From: Uloborus plumipes
Taxonomy: Eukaryota; Arthropoda; Arachnida; Araneae; Uloboridae
Direction of reading: 5' to 3'
NCBI GenBank assembly: GCA_038373865.1
Contig: JAXGGA010003027.1
Location: forward strand, 46,182-110,181
Length of the DNA: 64,000 nt
Below the pieces are notes generated by a model that made no database searches, had not been told where the DNA came from, and saw only the letters and a list, made by a program, of their open reading frames with translations. This document shows, piece by piece, positions 36,471 to 47,260 of this stretch (its first letter is position 1; every line of letters starts with the position of its first letter). The position numbers were made by a program, and so were the translations under genes.

Positions 36471-38102
36471 TACAGTCATAGAAAAAAAAACGAAACACTC
36501 GCTCGTATTCGAAGACTATTAACACTAGAGACACGTGTAATATGTTATTTTTTCAGGAATAATGTGCTCTATAAATTTCTATTGGTAAATTGTTGTTAAG
36601 GGGTCGTCTTCATATAAAAATCGGCATCAACTTTAAAATTTTCTATAAAAACCCCCCTTTTTTATCGCATATTTGTGATCAACAACATCATTTAACTTTG
36701 TATACCAAATCGTTTTAAATTTGCTCCAGCCGTTGCTTCACAATTGAACTGAGAAAACACCGTCCCGTAATGTTAAAAATATTTTTGATACTTGGGCATA
36801 TAATACCTAAACCTCGATAGGTACGGCAAATTTTGTTTTTTTATATCAAAGTATGAACCAACCCAACAATAAAAACGTCATTGATTTCGTCTCAGATAAA
36901 ATTTTGAATTGTTTATGAATTTTGAAATTAATATTTGAAAAAATGATGATTTGGAACCATATAATATTTTGATGGAGAAATAATCTAGAAGGGGTGTCAA
37001 AGGAGAATCTCGAAATAGTTTCAAAGGAGAATCCAAAATGGGAGCTCAAAATATCCAGTAGTTTCTAAGATATGCTAAAAGAACCATTTTTAGGGACCAT
37101 ATACAACTGAAACAATAGCAGGGAATTTCTATGCAAAGAAAGAGGATTATGCTTATCCACCAGTTGCAGAACATGCTCAGCGTTTTTATATAGTATTTAG
37201 TTTTCAACAGTTATAATATGCTGAAAGCGAAACGCAAATAAAACTGATGAGTATATTTTAAAACTGGTAGACAATCCAGTGTTTTGTCCATTTGTGAGAA
37301 GTCTGCATTCATGCAACATGTAGCAATTCAGAAAACTTTTTACGTGGATACTTGATATTCATGGAAAACTGTGGTGTCTCGGAAGGTTATTTGGAATAAT
37401 TTGTAACGATTAGACGTTTTTTTTTAATTCTGAGCCACGGTTTTAACATTTTTGCCAATCCTAATGCAGTAGTTTATATAAATACAAGAGGTTACTTTTA
37501 AGTTGTAACCTCTCTCCAAAAGGTGTGTGATGCAACGGTTAGTGTGTAGCTAAAAGTATACATCCATCTTTGTTTAATCAAAAAGATAGAATGTTGTGTT
37601 TTTCCCTTGAACTCTACACAGTACGGTTTTCTCTTCCAAATTTCAAAAAAAATATTATAACTTTAACAAAACCCGAGAATTTTTAATTAATTACGAAAAG
37701 CAAACGTATTATTGCGAGTACCTTTAGGTAATTTAATCGAAAAAATATCATTTGTCTACTCTTTGTAAATTTTGACCTTGAAAGTAGCTTTTTACATGTG
37801 GTGGTGGTCCCTAAATCTTTGGGCGGTCATAACTTTTGTTCTACTGGTCCTAAAGTGATGCCGCTTGGTACCCAGCATAATTTTGGCCCTCTGCACCTAA
37901 TTATGTAACCAACTGTAGGGGTTCATATTTGAAAATTCAGACTTTGAGTTCATTTCACTTTCTATATAGCCCCTAATCAAAATTTTACTCACATAGTTTT
38001 AAAGAAGACTTTAATCCATGTCAGAAGACACCTTTCTTTTGTTCTTGGCAAGTATAGCAGCCGAATAATTCAGAGTGTTTCGTTTTTTTTTCTATGACTG
38101 TA
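36471..38102. mobile_element. TA-flanked TIR element, 1.63 kb, inserted in the fold-back transposon
   Basis: A perfect 28-bp inverted repeat starts CAGTCATAGAAAAAAAAACG at each end, with weaker pairing to about 50 bases. TA lies at both borders (36471-36472, 38101-38102). The length suits a full Tc1-mariner element, but I see no transposase frame; the longest open frame (36846-37049, minus) is unrelated low-complexity. It interrupts the arm between GGACCAGTTG and CATCTATCTG and so is younger than its host. Confidence 0.8.
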
Positions 38103-38228
38103 CATCTATCTGAGTATTCTACTATGTGGAGAAGAAGCAATTTACTGCCATGAAGCTGACACATTAACCACTGCAATGGCCTATTAAAAATGTTTCAAGA
38201 CGTTATATTTAGCCACCTTTGCTAATAA

Positions 38229-38503
38229 CAGAATTTCCCATAACAATGATACCATCTGAAGACGAGCTACATGACTTGAAAACCGAAGATGTTCTCCATT
38301 TTCTTCGAAACATGTGAACATTTACTTGTCATAATTAATCCGTGGAATCTAGCGTAAAGTTGGTGAAGGATGCATCACTGACCATAAGTGGAATAGAAAC
38401 GAAGGATGGTTTCGTTCGTGCACGTTTAAAAGCTCGAAAGGAACTGCCTTTCTTTGAAAATAAAAAAAGATATTTTGTGAAAGCTCTAACTGTGACACAC
38501 TAA
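38229..38503 (+). pseudogene. Transposase-like gene remnant, right arm (C-terminus)
   Basis: On the plus strand, VKLVKDASLTISGIETKDGF is followed by VRARLKARKELPFFENKK and a stop (TAA, 38501-38503). This is the mirror copy of the left-arm C-terminus (33770-33900), with the better preserved end. Upstream, the coding part seen in the left arm at 34094-34481 has no counterpart; that portion seems deleted. The coding end lies within the arm, so both inverted repeats carry it. Confidence 0.65.
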
Positions 38504-39040
38504 AATTTTCGTATCATGTACGTTTTGTACGTTTGTACATATTTTTAAAAACATATTTCATTTATTTTTAAGTAATGCTGTTTTATGTTGTCATATGCTT
38601 GCGTTTCATAATTTGTATATCACATTTTGTAAAAAAAAAAAAATCAGTGTTTACTTGATATTGTCCTAAAAATCACTATTTTTCAGTTTTGTTTCTTTTT
38701 AAAATGCTTGAAATATAAATATATCATGTAAAATAATTTTTGTGAATTATTTCGTATGCTTTGAATGCATGATTATATCTTATGCGTAAAAAAATGCAAT
38801 GAGATTAGCTAACGGCATTGTTTTTCATATTTTAACCATAAAATCCCTATAAAAGCTATGGTAAAACTTTGCGATCGCAGCGCCCCCTGAAGATATTAAC
38901 CGATTTTTCTCAAAATTTGCACAGAAGCTAACTATCACCAAAGACAACTTTTGGCAACTATTAGAAGTTGATCTGAAAAAATTTTTATTTTTCGCCCCAC
39001 CCTACTGCACATGTGTTTTCCGTTGCAAGAAACCCCTTTT

Positions 39041-39459
39041 TATTGTTGTTGTTGTCTCGTGCCAGCTATACTACGCTACAAGGTTTCTTGCCACTGGCAT
39101 CGTGAAATCAGCGTGACGTCAGCCAATGAAAAACGAGCTAGATAAAACGTCACAGCCTACTTGGCGAATTAGAGGAGATCCTTAACTACATGTGAACTCT
39201 TAATTGGCTCCGCGCGTAGTGACATTTAGTGTCAGGTTAAGTAACTTTCTAGTGTAAGCGAGCAATTTGGGGTGCGCTGCTTCACTTTTCTAACTATACC
39301 GTCATTTTAGGGTGAAGTCCGACTTCCACAGTACACAAACGCCACAGGGATCCGTTTATAGGTTGGGAAGAAAGTTCATCCATGCCCGAGCCGGAATTCG
39401 AACCCGGGATCACGCCATCCGGATCAGACATCTCTGACCACTAGACAAGATGGCACCCC
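39041..39459 (-). mobile_element. tRNA-derived SINE, family 1, copy 2, with internal insertion
   Basis: On the minus strand the head reads GGTGCCATCTTGTCTAGTGG then TCAGAG (box A region), box B is GGGTTCGAATTCC, then CTCGGGCATG and the body GTACTGTGGAAGTCGGACTT shared with 3275-3557. It ends in ACAACAACAACAAT. AAAAAGGGG-type sequence at both ends looks like a target duplication. About 190 bases (39075-39262) that are absent from copy 1 sit before the tail. Confidence 0.75.
39075..39262. repeat. TGACGTCA-containing repeat inside the SINE
   Basis: GATAAAACGTCACAGCCTAC, GGAGATC, and ATTGGCTCC..CGTAGTGAC are shared with 11425-11547. GTGACGTCAGCCAATG at its edge contains a CRE-like palindrome and a CCAAT-type box, motifs more usual in promoters. 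Whether they act here is unknown. Confidence 0.55.
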
Positions 39460-39490
39460 TTTTTCTTTTACGATGCAAATTAATGTGAGA

Positions 39491-39968
39491 AGGGTGCCAA
39501 CAGGGGGGGGGATTATGGCGCAAGTTGCGTCATCAAAATTTTCGGGCGGGATTTTTTTAAACTAATTCATTTATTTAAATTATCTATTAATTATATTTTT
39601 TTAAAATTATTTACTGTTTTTTTAAATAAAAATTATTCATTAATTTTTTTTTATTTAAATTATTTCTTTTGTTTTTTTTATTATTTATTAATTGTGCGTG
39701 TGTGTGTGTTTAAAATGTCTGGAAGGGAAAAAAAAACGATTCTATTCGGCGCATAATTCGAACTTTTAAAAATTAATAATATATACAAAATAATGGTTAT
39801 GATTTTAAAAAAATAATAATATTTAAAAAATAAATAAATAATATTTTTAAAAAATTAAATAAAATAAAAAAGAATTGTAAAAATAAAAATAAAAAGCACA
39901 AGAGGGTTGTGAAAATTTAGGAGGAGGGGGAATTCGCGCCATTGAGCTTGGGGGGGATGGGCACCCCT
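39491..39968. mobile_element. MITE with GGGTGCC ends and an AT-rich centre
   Basis: The left end is AGGGTGCCAACAGGGGGGGG; the complement of the right end is AGGGGTGCCCATCCCCCCC. ATGGCGC follows in both arms. The centre (39550-39900) is mostly ATTT/AAAT low-complexity sequence with a short GT run. Confidence 0.6.
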
Positions 39969-40205
39969 GAATGTGAGCCTACTCATGGAAAGAAAATACT
40001 TATTCTGAAAGACGGAATCTTGACATTCACAACATAATATCTACTTACACAAATAAGAGATTCCTTGTAACCCCCAAACCTGTGAATGCAATGTTTAGCA
40101 AATTGTATGTTTCTTGAAATTTTACTATTTATAATTTTTACAAAACTTGGAGGTACTCTGCAAAATAAATAATCCGAAGCGTTCTGAGTAAGAATGGACA
40201 AAGAC

Positions 40206-40395
40206 AGGGCCCTCATTTCAAGTTTTTCCAGAGAGGGCAAAGGGTACAAACACTGGTGACAAAACCTTTCCAGTGTAAAAAAGAACAAACGCTTAAAATT
40301 TTAGCGAAATCGGCCGGGTAGTTCTCTAGTTTGCGCGTTCAAACACACAGACACTTTTTGAGACTTCATTTTATACTATGTAGAGATAGATACAC
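40206..40395 (-). repeat. Fragments of two dispersed repeats
   Basis: 40206-40255 matches one end of the CAGGCCC MITE (CTCATTTCAAGTTTTTCCAG, GGGCAAAGGGTAC). 40300-40395 is the complement of the retroelement-end family at 25186-25270 (TTTGCGCGTTCAAACAC, TTTGAGACTTCATTTTA) and ends in TAGAGATAGATA, a typical retroelement tail. Confidence 0.55.
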
Positions 40396-40987
40396 TACCG
40401 TGAAAAGAGATTAAATGCAATTCTTTCACAACAAAGGACAAAATACACTGAATCATATTCCTTACTCTTCCTTTTTCAATTTAGATAACAAACTACTAAT
40501 CGTGATTCATTAATTAAAATTTATTAATTGGTTTTTGAAAAATCTACTTTAACGACATCTTTTATCATTTTAAATATTTTATCATGCGTTAAAGTTTCAC
40601 TCGCGTCGATACAAAAAGACAATTTGCAGAATGTCAAGTCATTAATTATTTCGCAAATTTTTAGACTTTAATTTGTTACAATAAGCTGAACTTTTCTAAG
40701 GAATATTAAATGAAACGGATAAAATGAAAGTCTATCCTCATTTGTTTTAATGAAACTGTTTTTTAAAGCATAATTTAACAAATTTTCCTAAACTTGTTGC
40801 ATGAAACATGACTCTTTCTAACCAAATAATTTAAATGTCTTTTCAACAACAGCTGAAAAATACTTCTTTTATTTTCAGTTATTTTAAGGTTCAGTAGCAT
40901 TGAAAGCTAGTAAAAGGATGAGTAGAAAAAAATATTTGAATTGAAAAGAGTTTCTCAAATGTGTCTATCGTACTCAATTAAGATAAC

Positions 40988-43484
40988 ACTGTTCGACAAA
41001 AAAAAACCTTGAAAATGCTTCTGGCATTTTGAAGGCTGATTCTTATGTAAAATGACCCCCTGAATCCGAATATGACCCCCGTTTTCCCCCATCACGTACC
41101 ATTTTTTTTTAAAACGCCCCCCCCCCCTTTTTTTTTTTCATTTTTCCTTAGTTTCAGAGCTATTATATTTTTTTGGAGGGGAAAGGAGCCTTATATTCAC
41201 CCCTAAATTTTTTGGAGGTCAAGAGAGACTCAAAGTTTAAAATCATAAGCACCGAGAAAAAATCGGGGAACTTGGGGGGGCGTAGCCCCCCAAAATATGT
41301 GAAAAATAACCAAAAACAATCTTTTTGTTCTAGTTTCTTTAAAAACACCTTTAAAACATTTTTTTCGGTGTAGAACCAGAGTATAGAATCCACTCCTATG
41401 GCTCCTGGGTCAGAAAAAATTTTCACGCTGTAATTTTTTTTTTTTTTTTTTTTAATAAAATAATGCTCTAAAAATCGCACTTTGCACTCGAGTTTTAAAG
41501 CAGGTCTTCAGCAAAAAAAAAAAAAAAATGTGGCTGATTCTTATGTCAAATGACCCCCTATTTCCAAATATGAGCTCAGTTTCCCCCCTCCACCTCCTCT
41601 TTCCAGAGCGCCCCCCCCCCCCCCCAATTCAGAGTCATTTTACTAATTCGGAGGGGAAAAGTACATTACGTAACCTGTTAACATAATTCTAAAAGGCAAC
41701 AGAGGTTCAAAGTTCAAAATCATGTACATGTGTGCCAAAAATATAAACTAGGGCAATATACCCCCCCCCCCTCAAAAAAAAATCTTTTGCTGTTTTTCTA
41801 AGAGACGTTTTAAACCTTTTTTTTTTTTTTTTTTTTTGTGAAAAATCAGAGTATTCGATTTTCTCTTTGATTAATGTGTTCGAAATTATTTCGCTTTGTA
41901 GGAAACAAATTATATTATAAAATAAAATAATTTTTTTTTTCTTGTAAGGGTGGCTCGTTGCATATCAGTCGCATCGCAGGTTCGCATGAAAGAAGACACT
42001 GTTCCGGCTGACTCTTCTGCAAAGTGACCCATTTTCCCCAAATACTATAAATTATCACTTTCACAAAAAGCCCCCCCCCCTACTTGTTTTTCAGTTTTCA
42101 ACGGTTTCCGAGCCAATATTTTGATTTTCAGATTAAAGAAGCTTGACATTAACCGTTAACACTTTTATAGATAGATAGAGAGGTGCAAAGTTGAAAATCA
42201 TGAACATGTATAGCAAACTGAGAGACTTAGATAAAAATGTGTATACATGCACCCCCCCCCTTCACCCCCTCCCCCCAAAAAAACTTTTTAAAATCTGGAA
42301 ATACGTTTTTTTTTTTTGTTTTTGTTTTTTTTTTTTTTTTTTGTTTAAAGCCCTGTTTTTTTTTTCTTTGTAAAACCAAATTGTAGGTAGGAGTTTCTCC
42401 GACCTACCCCATGTCCAAAGTATTTTTTTGTTACAAAGTATAAATAAATAAATTAATTAATAAATCTTGTGTCTTACGTTGCGTAGGAGTCGCATCCCAA
42501 ATCTTCGGCAAAGATGACATTATTCAGGCTGATTCTTATGTAAAGGGCACCCTGAATTGAAATAAGATCACCGTTTTCCTTCAACAAAGCGAAATTATTT
42601 CAAACATATAAATCAAAGAAAGTCGTATACTCTGATTTTACACGGAAAAAAAAAAGGTTTAAAACGTCTCTTAGAAAAACAGGAAAAGAAGGTTTTTTTG
42701 GGGGGGGGGGGGGGTATACCGCCCTAGTTTATATTTTTGGTACACATGTACATGATTTTGAACTTTGAACCTCTGTTGCCTTTTGGAATTATATTAACGG
42801 GTTACGTAATGTACTATTCCCCTCCGAATTAGTAAAATGACTCTGAATTGGGGGGGGGCGCTCTCTGGAAAGAGGGGGTGGAGGGGGGAAACTGAGGTCA
42901 TATTTGGAAATCGGGGGTCATTTTACATAAGAATCAGCCACAATCTTGTTTTTTTTTGGCTGAAGACCTGCTTTAAAACTCGAGTGCAAAGTACGATTTT
43001 TAGAGCATTATTTTATTTAAAAAAAAAATTTACAGCGTGAAAATTTTTTCTGACCCAGGAGCCATAGGAGCGGATCCTATATTCTGGTTCTGCACCGAAA
43101 AAAAATGTTTTAAATGTGTTTTTAAAGGAACTAGAATAAAAAGATCGTTTTTGGTGATTTTTCAAATATTTTGGGGGGCTACGCCCCACCCAAGTTCCCC
43201 GATTTTTTCTCAGTGCTCATGATTTTAAACTTTGAGTCTCTCTTGACCTCCAAAAAAATTTAGGGGTGAATATAAGGCTCCTTTCCCCTCCAAAAAAATA
43301 TAATAGATCTGAAACTAAGGAAAAATGAAAAAAAAAAGGGGGGGGCGTTAAAAAAAAATTGGTACGTGATGGGGGAAAACGAGGGTCCTATTCGGATTCA
43401 GGGGGTCATTTTACATAAGAATCAGCCTTCAAAATGGCAGAAGCATTTTCAAGGTTTTTTTTTTTTTTTGTCGAACAGTGTAGT
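40988..43484. repeat. 2.5-kb palindrome made of ~500-bp units
   Basis: The outer ends are CACTGTTCGACAAAAA and its complement. The arms (about 40988-41901 and 42570-43484) pair around a centre near 42233; the loop is about 670 bases. GGCTGATTCTTATG-type unit starts occur at 41034, 41532, 42006 and 42527, and in reverse at about 42939 and 43427. Each unit holds TGACCCCC, a C- or G-run and a long T- or A-run, then AAAACC..TTTT. The open frames here (41163-41480 minus, 42837-43222 plus) are mirror translations of the same arms. It may be a large TIR element or an inverted satellite. Confidence 0.75.
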
Positions 43485-44605
43485 TTGTTATTTGTTTTTG
43501 TAGAATTAAGATTTTTTCTTAACTACTCTTTAATATTTGTAAATGCTTTTAAATATGTATGTTCTACTATTTGTACAAGTTTGAAAGAGGGAAATAAACC
43601 CCTAACAATTTGAGCTGTGTAAAATTACTTTTCTTTCTTTAACTGTTTCATAAATCCAGAAACATTCCGTCATAAATTTGAAAAAATGAGCGAAACTGAA
43701 TCAATTGCTTAACAATTTCGAAGGTTTCTATGTTGAACGTATTGCTTAAACAGTGCAAATAGAAACAAATATTTCTCCGAATCAAAATCAATACGTAATC
43801 TAATAAAGTCTTTGGCAATAAAAGAGCACAATCTTTTAAGGCAGTAATCATAAAAATGGAATCGATCTTTTGTTGCTCGTATTACATAAATTGTTTAGTT
43901 CGAAATCTCTCTTTAAACATTCGATCGTACATTATTTGAATGAAAAATCTACACTGTTGGCAGGAATAAAACTTCAATTTCTTCTAACATCATGTTTCCT
44001 ACGGTTTCAGAGGCATTGAATTAAGCTGTTTAAAAGTAAGAAAAATGCTAGTTAATTGCCTTTTCTAACTTAAGCAAATACTTTTGTTATATGAATAAGA
44101 ATCATATATCAAAGCAATTTTCAGAGTTCATATTTGCTTTATTTAATGAAATAATGTATTATCGTATACTTAAAAAATATTTTAGCTATTTATGAAAATC
44201 AGTTGCAGTAATTTCATTAAAAATTTGCATAACTGCAAACAGGTTTTCATTATAGGTTATTAGTGATTCTTTTTATGTGTGAAAATACAATAAGTACATT
44301 ATTGTGGCTAAAGTGGATAAAAGGAATACAACTGATCGCTGATTTTAATGTATGTCTATTTACCAACTTTCACTGAAGCGGTAAATCATTCAACATAATT
44401 CATGAGTGTTTATATCAACTGTTGAATAGGGATTGAGATTTTCATAATAAATTATTTTTGCTGATTTAAATACATGTTCTTTTTTTATGTATACCAGGGG
44501 TGGTTTATCTTTATAGGAAAAGTTACTCTAGCTAGAGAAAATAAAACATGTACGTGCCACTTTTGATTTTTCTAAAATATTCCAGCATACATTCAAAATA
44601 TTTTA
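43485..44605. other. No recognised feature
   Basis: AT-rich. The minus frame at 43648-43851 has no motif. Confidence 0.35.
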
Positions 44606-44610
44606 AACTA

Positions 44611-45190
44611 ATTACCCGGCGTTGCTCGGGTGCTTATTAATACAACATAGCTAATTTCAATTGTTTTTACCTTATTTTCTGATAAAATGAAATAGGTGAG
44701 CCTTAAATTGATAATTCATTGTTTATCGCAATCTTTGTTGGAATATACTCATAATTAAATGTGTTAAATTTTAACAATTTGTATTCTTAAAGGCTTATCT
44801 CTATTACGCTATCTATTCAAAATTGATAAAAAATGCCAATTTTGAGACAAAAAATTTGAATTTTGAGCTTTCTAGATTGTTTTAAATTTTCAAAACCCCA
44901 CCTGTGTGAATTCTAGGGCATCAAGTAGCTTCAGTGCAAGTTTTATGAAAATCTGACGAAAACTGTGGATTTGTGTAAGGAACAAACATACATCCATTTA
45001 TATATACTGTCGTCCCTGCTTAATCGGGTAACGAATAAACGAATACCCCGCTTATACGAATAAAATATTCTGGAACCGTGCCATAGACGCAATGTTAAAG
45101 ATTCCCGCTAAAACAAATACTCCGGTAAATCGAATAATATTTCTCGGAACCGACAGTATTCGTTTAAGCGGGGCCAACAGTATATAGATG
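44611..45190 (+). mobile_element. Retroelement 3' part (ACCCGGCGTTGC family), copy 1
   Basis: It starts ATTACCCGGCGTTGCTCGGG, continues with TGCTTATTAATACAACATAG, GAAATAGGTGAGCCTTAAAT and AATCTGACGAAAACTGTGG, and ends TTTATATATA...TATAGATG. A second copy is at 59508-60993 and a tail fragment at 47150-47260. The TATAGAT-type tail suggests a non-LTR retroelement or its SINE. The tail is split by the MITE at 45005-45182. Confidence 0.6.
45005..45182. mobile_element. pogo-type MITE (CGCTTAA family), copy 2
   Basis: TA-flanked. Left end TACTGTCGTCCCTGCTTAAT; the complement of the right end is TACTGTTGGCCCCGCTTAAA. GAATACCCCGCTTATACG inside matches the theme of the copy at 10163-10319. It is inserted in the TA-rich tail of the retroelement copy. 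Confidence 0.75.
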
Positions 45191-46257
45191 TGTGAAGACA
45201 AACTTCTGCCTTATTTTGGCAGTCCCCTATATACATTTGTTAACACGTTCCTCGATTTAAAAATATATATCTACGAAAAATAAGCATGGCTTTAGGATCA
45301 TGTGTGTGCCTTTTTCATTGTTAATGCTTAATTTAGAACGATCATGAGAGTAATATTGTATATAAGTTTTCATTAATTACGTTTGTTTAATTTGGCGTCA
45401 GCGTATTCACAAGCTATAAGCTGCAAAAGTTTTAGAAATAGCTATACTAGTTTAAAATGGTATCAGATTTGTAACTCATCATCATTTTATATTTAAAAAA
45501 TAAAGCTCAAATGATGCATCATTGCCTGATTTAAGATATCTTTTATTTATGAAAACAAACATAATTTGCAAGAAATATCAAAATTTGTTTAAAATAGCAT
45601 TTAGAAATAAAAAATATTTGAATTTTCTAAAGTAATTACATTTTAATGAAATGTTTCCTCCGAAAAGGAAACATATTAATTCCATGAAGATAAAAATTGA
45701 AAAAAAAAAATATAATCACCTGAAAGTTTTGAAAAAAAAAACGCTTTTATGACGCAGTGAATGAGATTACTTTCTTACTAATATCCGAATTTGCTTCACC
45801 TCAGATAAGAAGTAATCAATAAAGTTTTCGCAAAAAATTGCAAAAAAACTTCTTTAATTGAGAAATTATTTGATAACATATGAAATCTCATTTACGGAAG
45901 GAATTTGGTTAAACTTTATAATCGATTAAATGCCACTCATTAAGGAATAATGATTTGATTTTGTAAATGAAAAGTAAAATGAATAATTTGTAAATACTTG
46001 GATGTTTTATATCGAAGGTTAAATTTTAATAAAAATAACCATCTAATATATATTTTTTCCTTATGAAAAGAAATACCTCTTATAAAAAAAATACTTTCAT
46101 AATGATTATTCATTTCACGATTTTGCCTTTATTATTTTTGAGATTTCAGGGTGCTATGTTGCCGATTAACAACATTTATTCACAAAACATTGCCTCATTT
46201 ACTTCTTAAATCAGCTATAAATTATATTCAAAAATTTTGATCGACACTCCAAAAAAT
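45191..46257. other. No recognised feature
   Basis: AT-rich sequence; nothing supported on either strand. Confidence 0.35.
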
Positions 46258-46962
46258 GAAGTGTTGTTTTTGCAGTATAATACTGACAGCCAAGGTTCCA
46301 ATTTAAAACTGTAAAATGCACGGTAATAAACTGTAAAACTACTGATTTTCTTCTTCTTTCTAATCCTCGGGATCTAGCAAAGCTAGATCAAGTCCAACAA
46401 ATCTTTCACTTTTAAAAGTCAATGACTAGACGTGGTCTATCCCTTAAGCCTTCAGTGGACAGACCCAGGCAGGATAGAATGTGGTCTGGAGAAGCCTGCG
46501 CAGTGATACAATTTTCACACAGGGCATAGTCTTTTACTCCAGTGGAAATACCTGAGGGACTTGATGTGTCCGCTAGTCTAGTGATGGCTGTTTGGTACTG
46601 CCTGTTGACGTTGATAGCTAGACAGCATCCTGGGCGATCGCTCTTGTACCAACTATGGCTCGGCGGATTTATCCAGTTACCGATTTTACTGGTTATTGCA
46701 GTAAAATTTAGCTGTATTATACTGTAAAAACAACGGTATAATACTGGCATCAGAGGTTCCAGTTTAAAACTGTAAAATAGACGGCAATAAACAGTAAAAT
46801 TAGCAATTTTACGTTTTTATTTCTGTAAAATGAACAATTATACAGTTTAATACCGTACAGTTAGCAATTTTACAGTTTACTACTATAAAATTAGCAGTTT
46901 AAACAGTTCATAACTATAAAATTAGCCGTATTTTACTGCAAAAACAACGTTCATTTTTTACC
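46258..46962. repeat. TTTTACAGT modular repeat, block 4
   Basis: ACACTCCAAAAAATGAAG at the left and AAAACAACGTTCATTTTTTA at the right resemble the ends of blocks 48214-48567 and 49725-50075. GTTTAAAACTGTAAAAT, TAATAAACTGTAAAA and TGTATTATACTGTAAAAACA are reiterated. The LINE fragment at 46350-46678 interrupts it. Confidence 0.7.
46341..46687 (-). pseudogene. 5'-truncated LINE 3' end with target duplication
   Basis: The minus strand encodes the C-terminus of a non-LTR retrotransposon polyprotein: HSWYKSDRPGCCLAI, then CENCITAQASPDHILSC, a Cys-x2-Cys-x8-His-x3-Cys knuckle, then LSTEGLRDRPRLVIDF and a stop, beyond which coding-like sequence (GLDLALLDP) continues. The stop is therefore probably premature. 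An AGAAAGAAGAAG tail follows. The 329-bp insert is flanked by ACTGATTTT (46341-46349) and ACCGATTTT (46679-46687), a 9-bp duplication with one change. The reverse-transcriptase region is missing (5' truncation). I associate this knuckle-ended family with spider genomes. Confidence 0.7.
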
Positions 46963-46965
46963 GTT

Positions 46966-47144
46966 TACGTCGACGCTCGATATAACGACCGTCTCCGTCC
47001 TACATAAAACGGTCTTTATAACGAGTGGTCGATATAAGAGGTAGAACATAGAGTATATTGGGATACAGTTGGGGCTTTTCTCACCGGTCGTTTTATTAGG
47101 ATGCTTTTTATAACGTATGGTCGTTATAACGTGCTTCGACTGTA
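46966..47144. mobile_element. pogo-type MITE (TATAACGACC family)
   Basis: TA-flanked, 179 bp. Left end TACGTCGACGCTCGATATAA; the complement of the right end is TACAGTCGAAGCACGTTATA; both continue ACGACC. The interior has ACGGTCTTTATAACGAGTGG-type repeats of the end motif. It directly follows the TTTTACAGT block. Confidence 0.75.
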
Positions 47145-47149
47145 TTAAT

Positions 47150-47260
47150 AAGCGTTAATATTCCGGATAGAAACTTTGTAAATATCCGACGTAATTTATA
47201 GATTTGTGCAAGGAACACATTCATCTATTTATATTTATAGATAAATATCCAACTCTATTT
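47150..47260 (+). repeat. Retroelement tail fragment (ACCCGGCGTTGC family)
   Basis: GATTTGTGCAAGGAACA and TCTATTTATATTTATAGATA match the end of the copy at 44611-45190. Only the tail is present. Confidence 0.5.

Larger units (their letters stand above)
33262..39012. mobile_element. Fold-back DNA transposon, hAT-type ends, 8-bp target duplication
   Basis: The element spans 33270-39004. It begins TAGGGTGGGGCGAAAAATAA and ends with the complement, flanked by a perfect 8-bp duplication CTGCACAT (33262-33269, 39005-39012). The arms pair for about 770 bases (33270-34036 with 38222-39004) and again at 34525-34640 with 36190-36305. Ends of form TAGGG and a site of form nTnnnnAn fit the hAT superfamily; P elements also make 8-bp duplications. 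The arms hold opposite-facing remnants of one transposase-like gene, and the loop holds a C2H2 finger ORF. A 1.63-kb element at 36471-38102 interrupts the right arm; without it the unit is about 4.1 kb. Confidence 0.85.

Noticed and set aside
41163..43222. Several ORFs of 60-105 codons
   Set aside because: They are mirror translations of the palindrome arms, with long Lys and Phe runs from A and T tracts.
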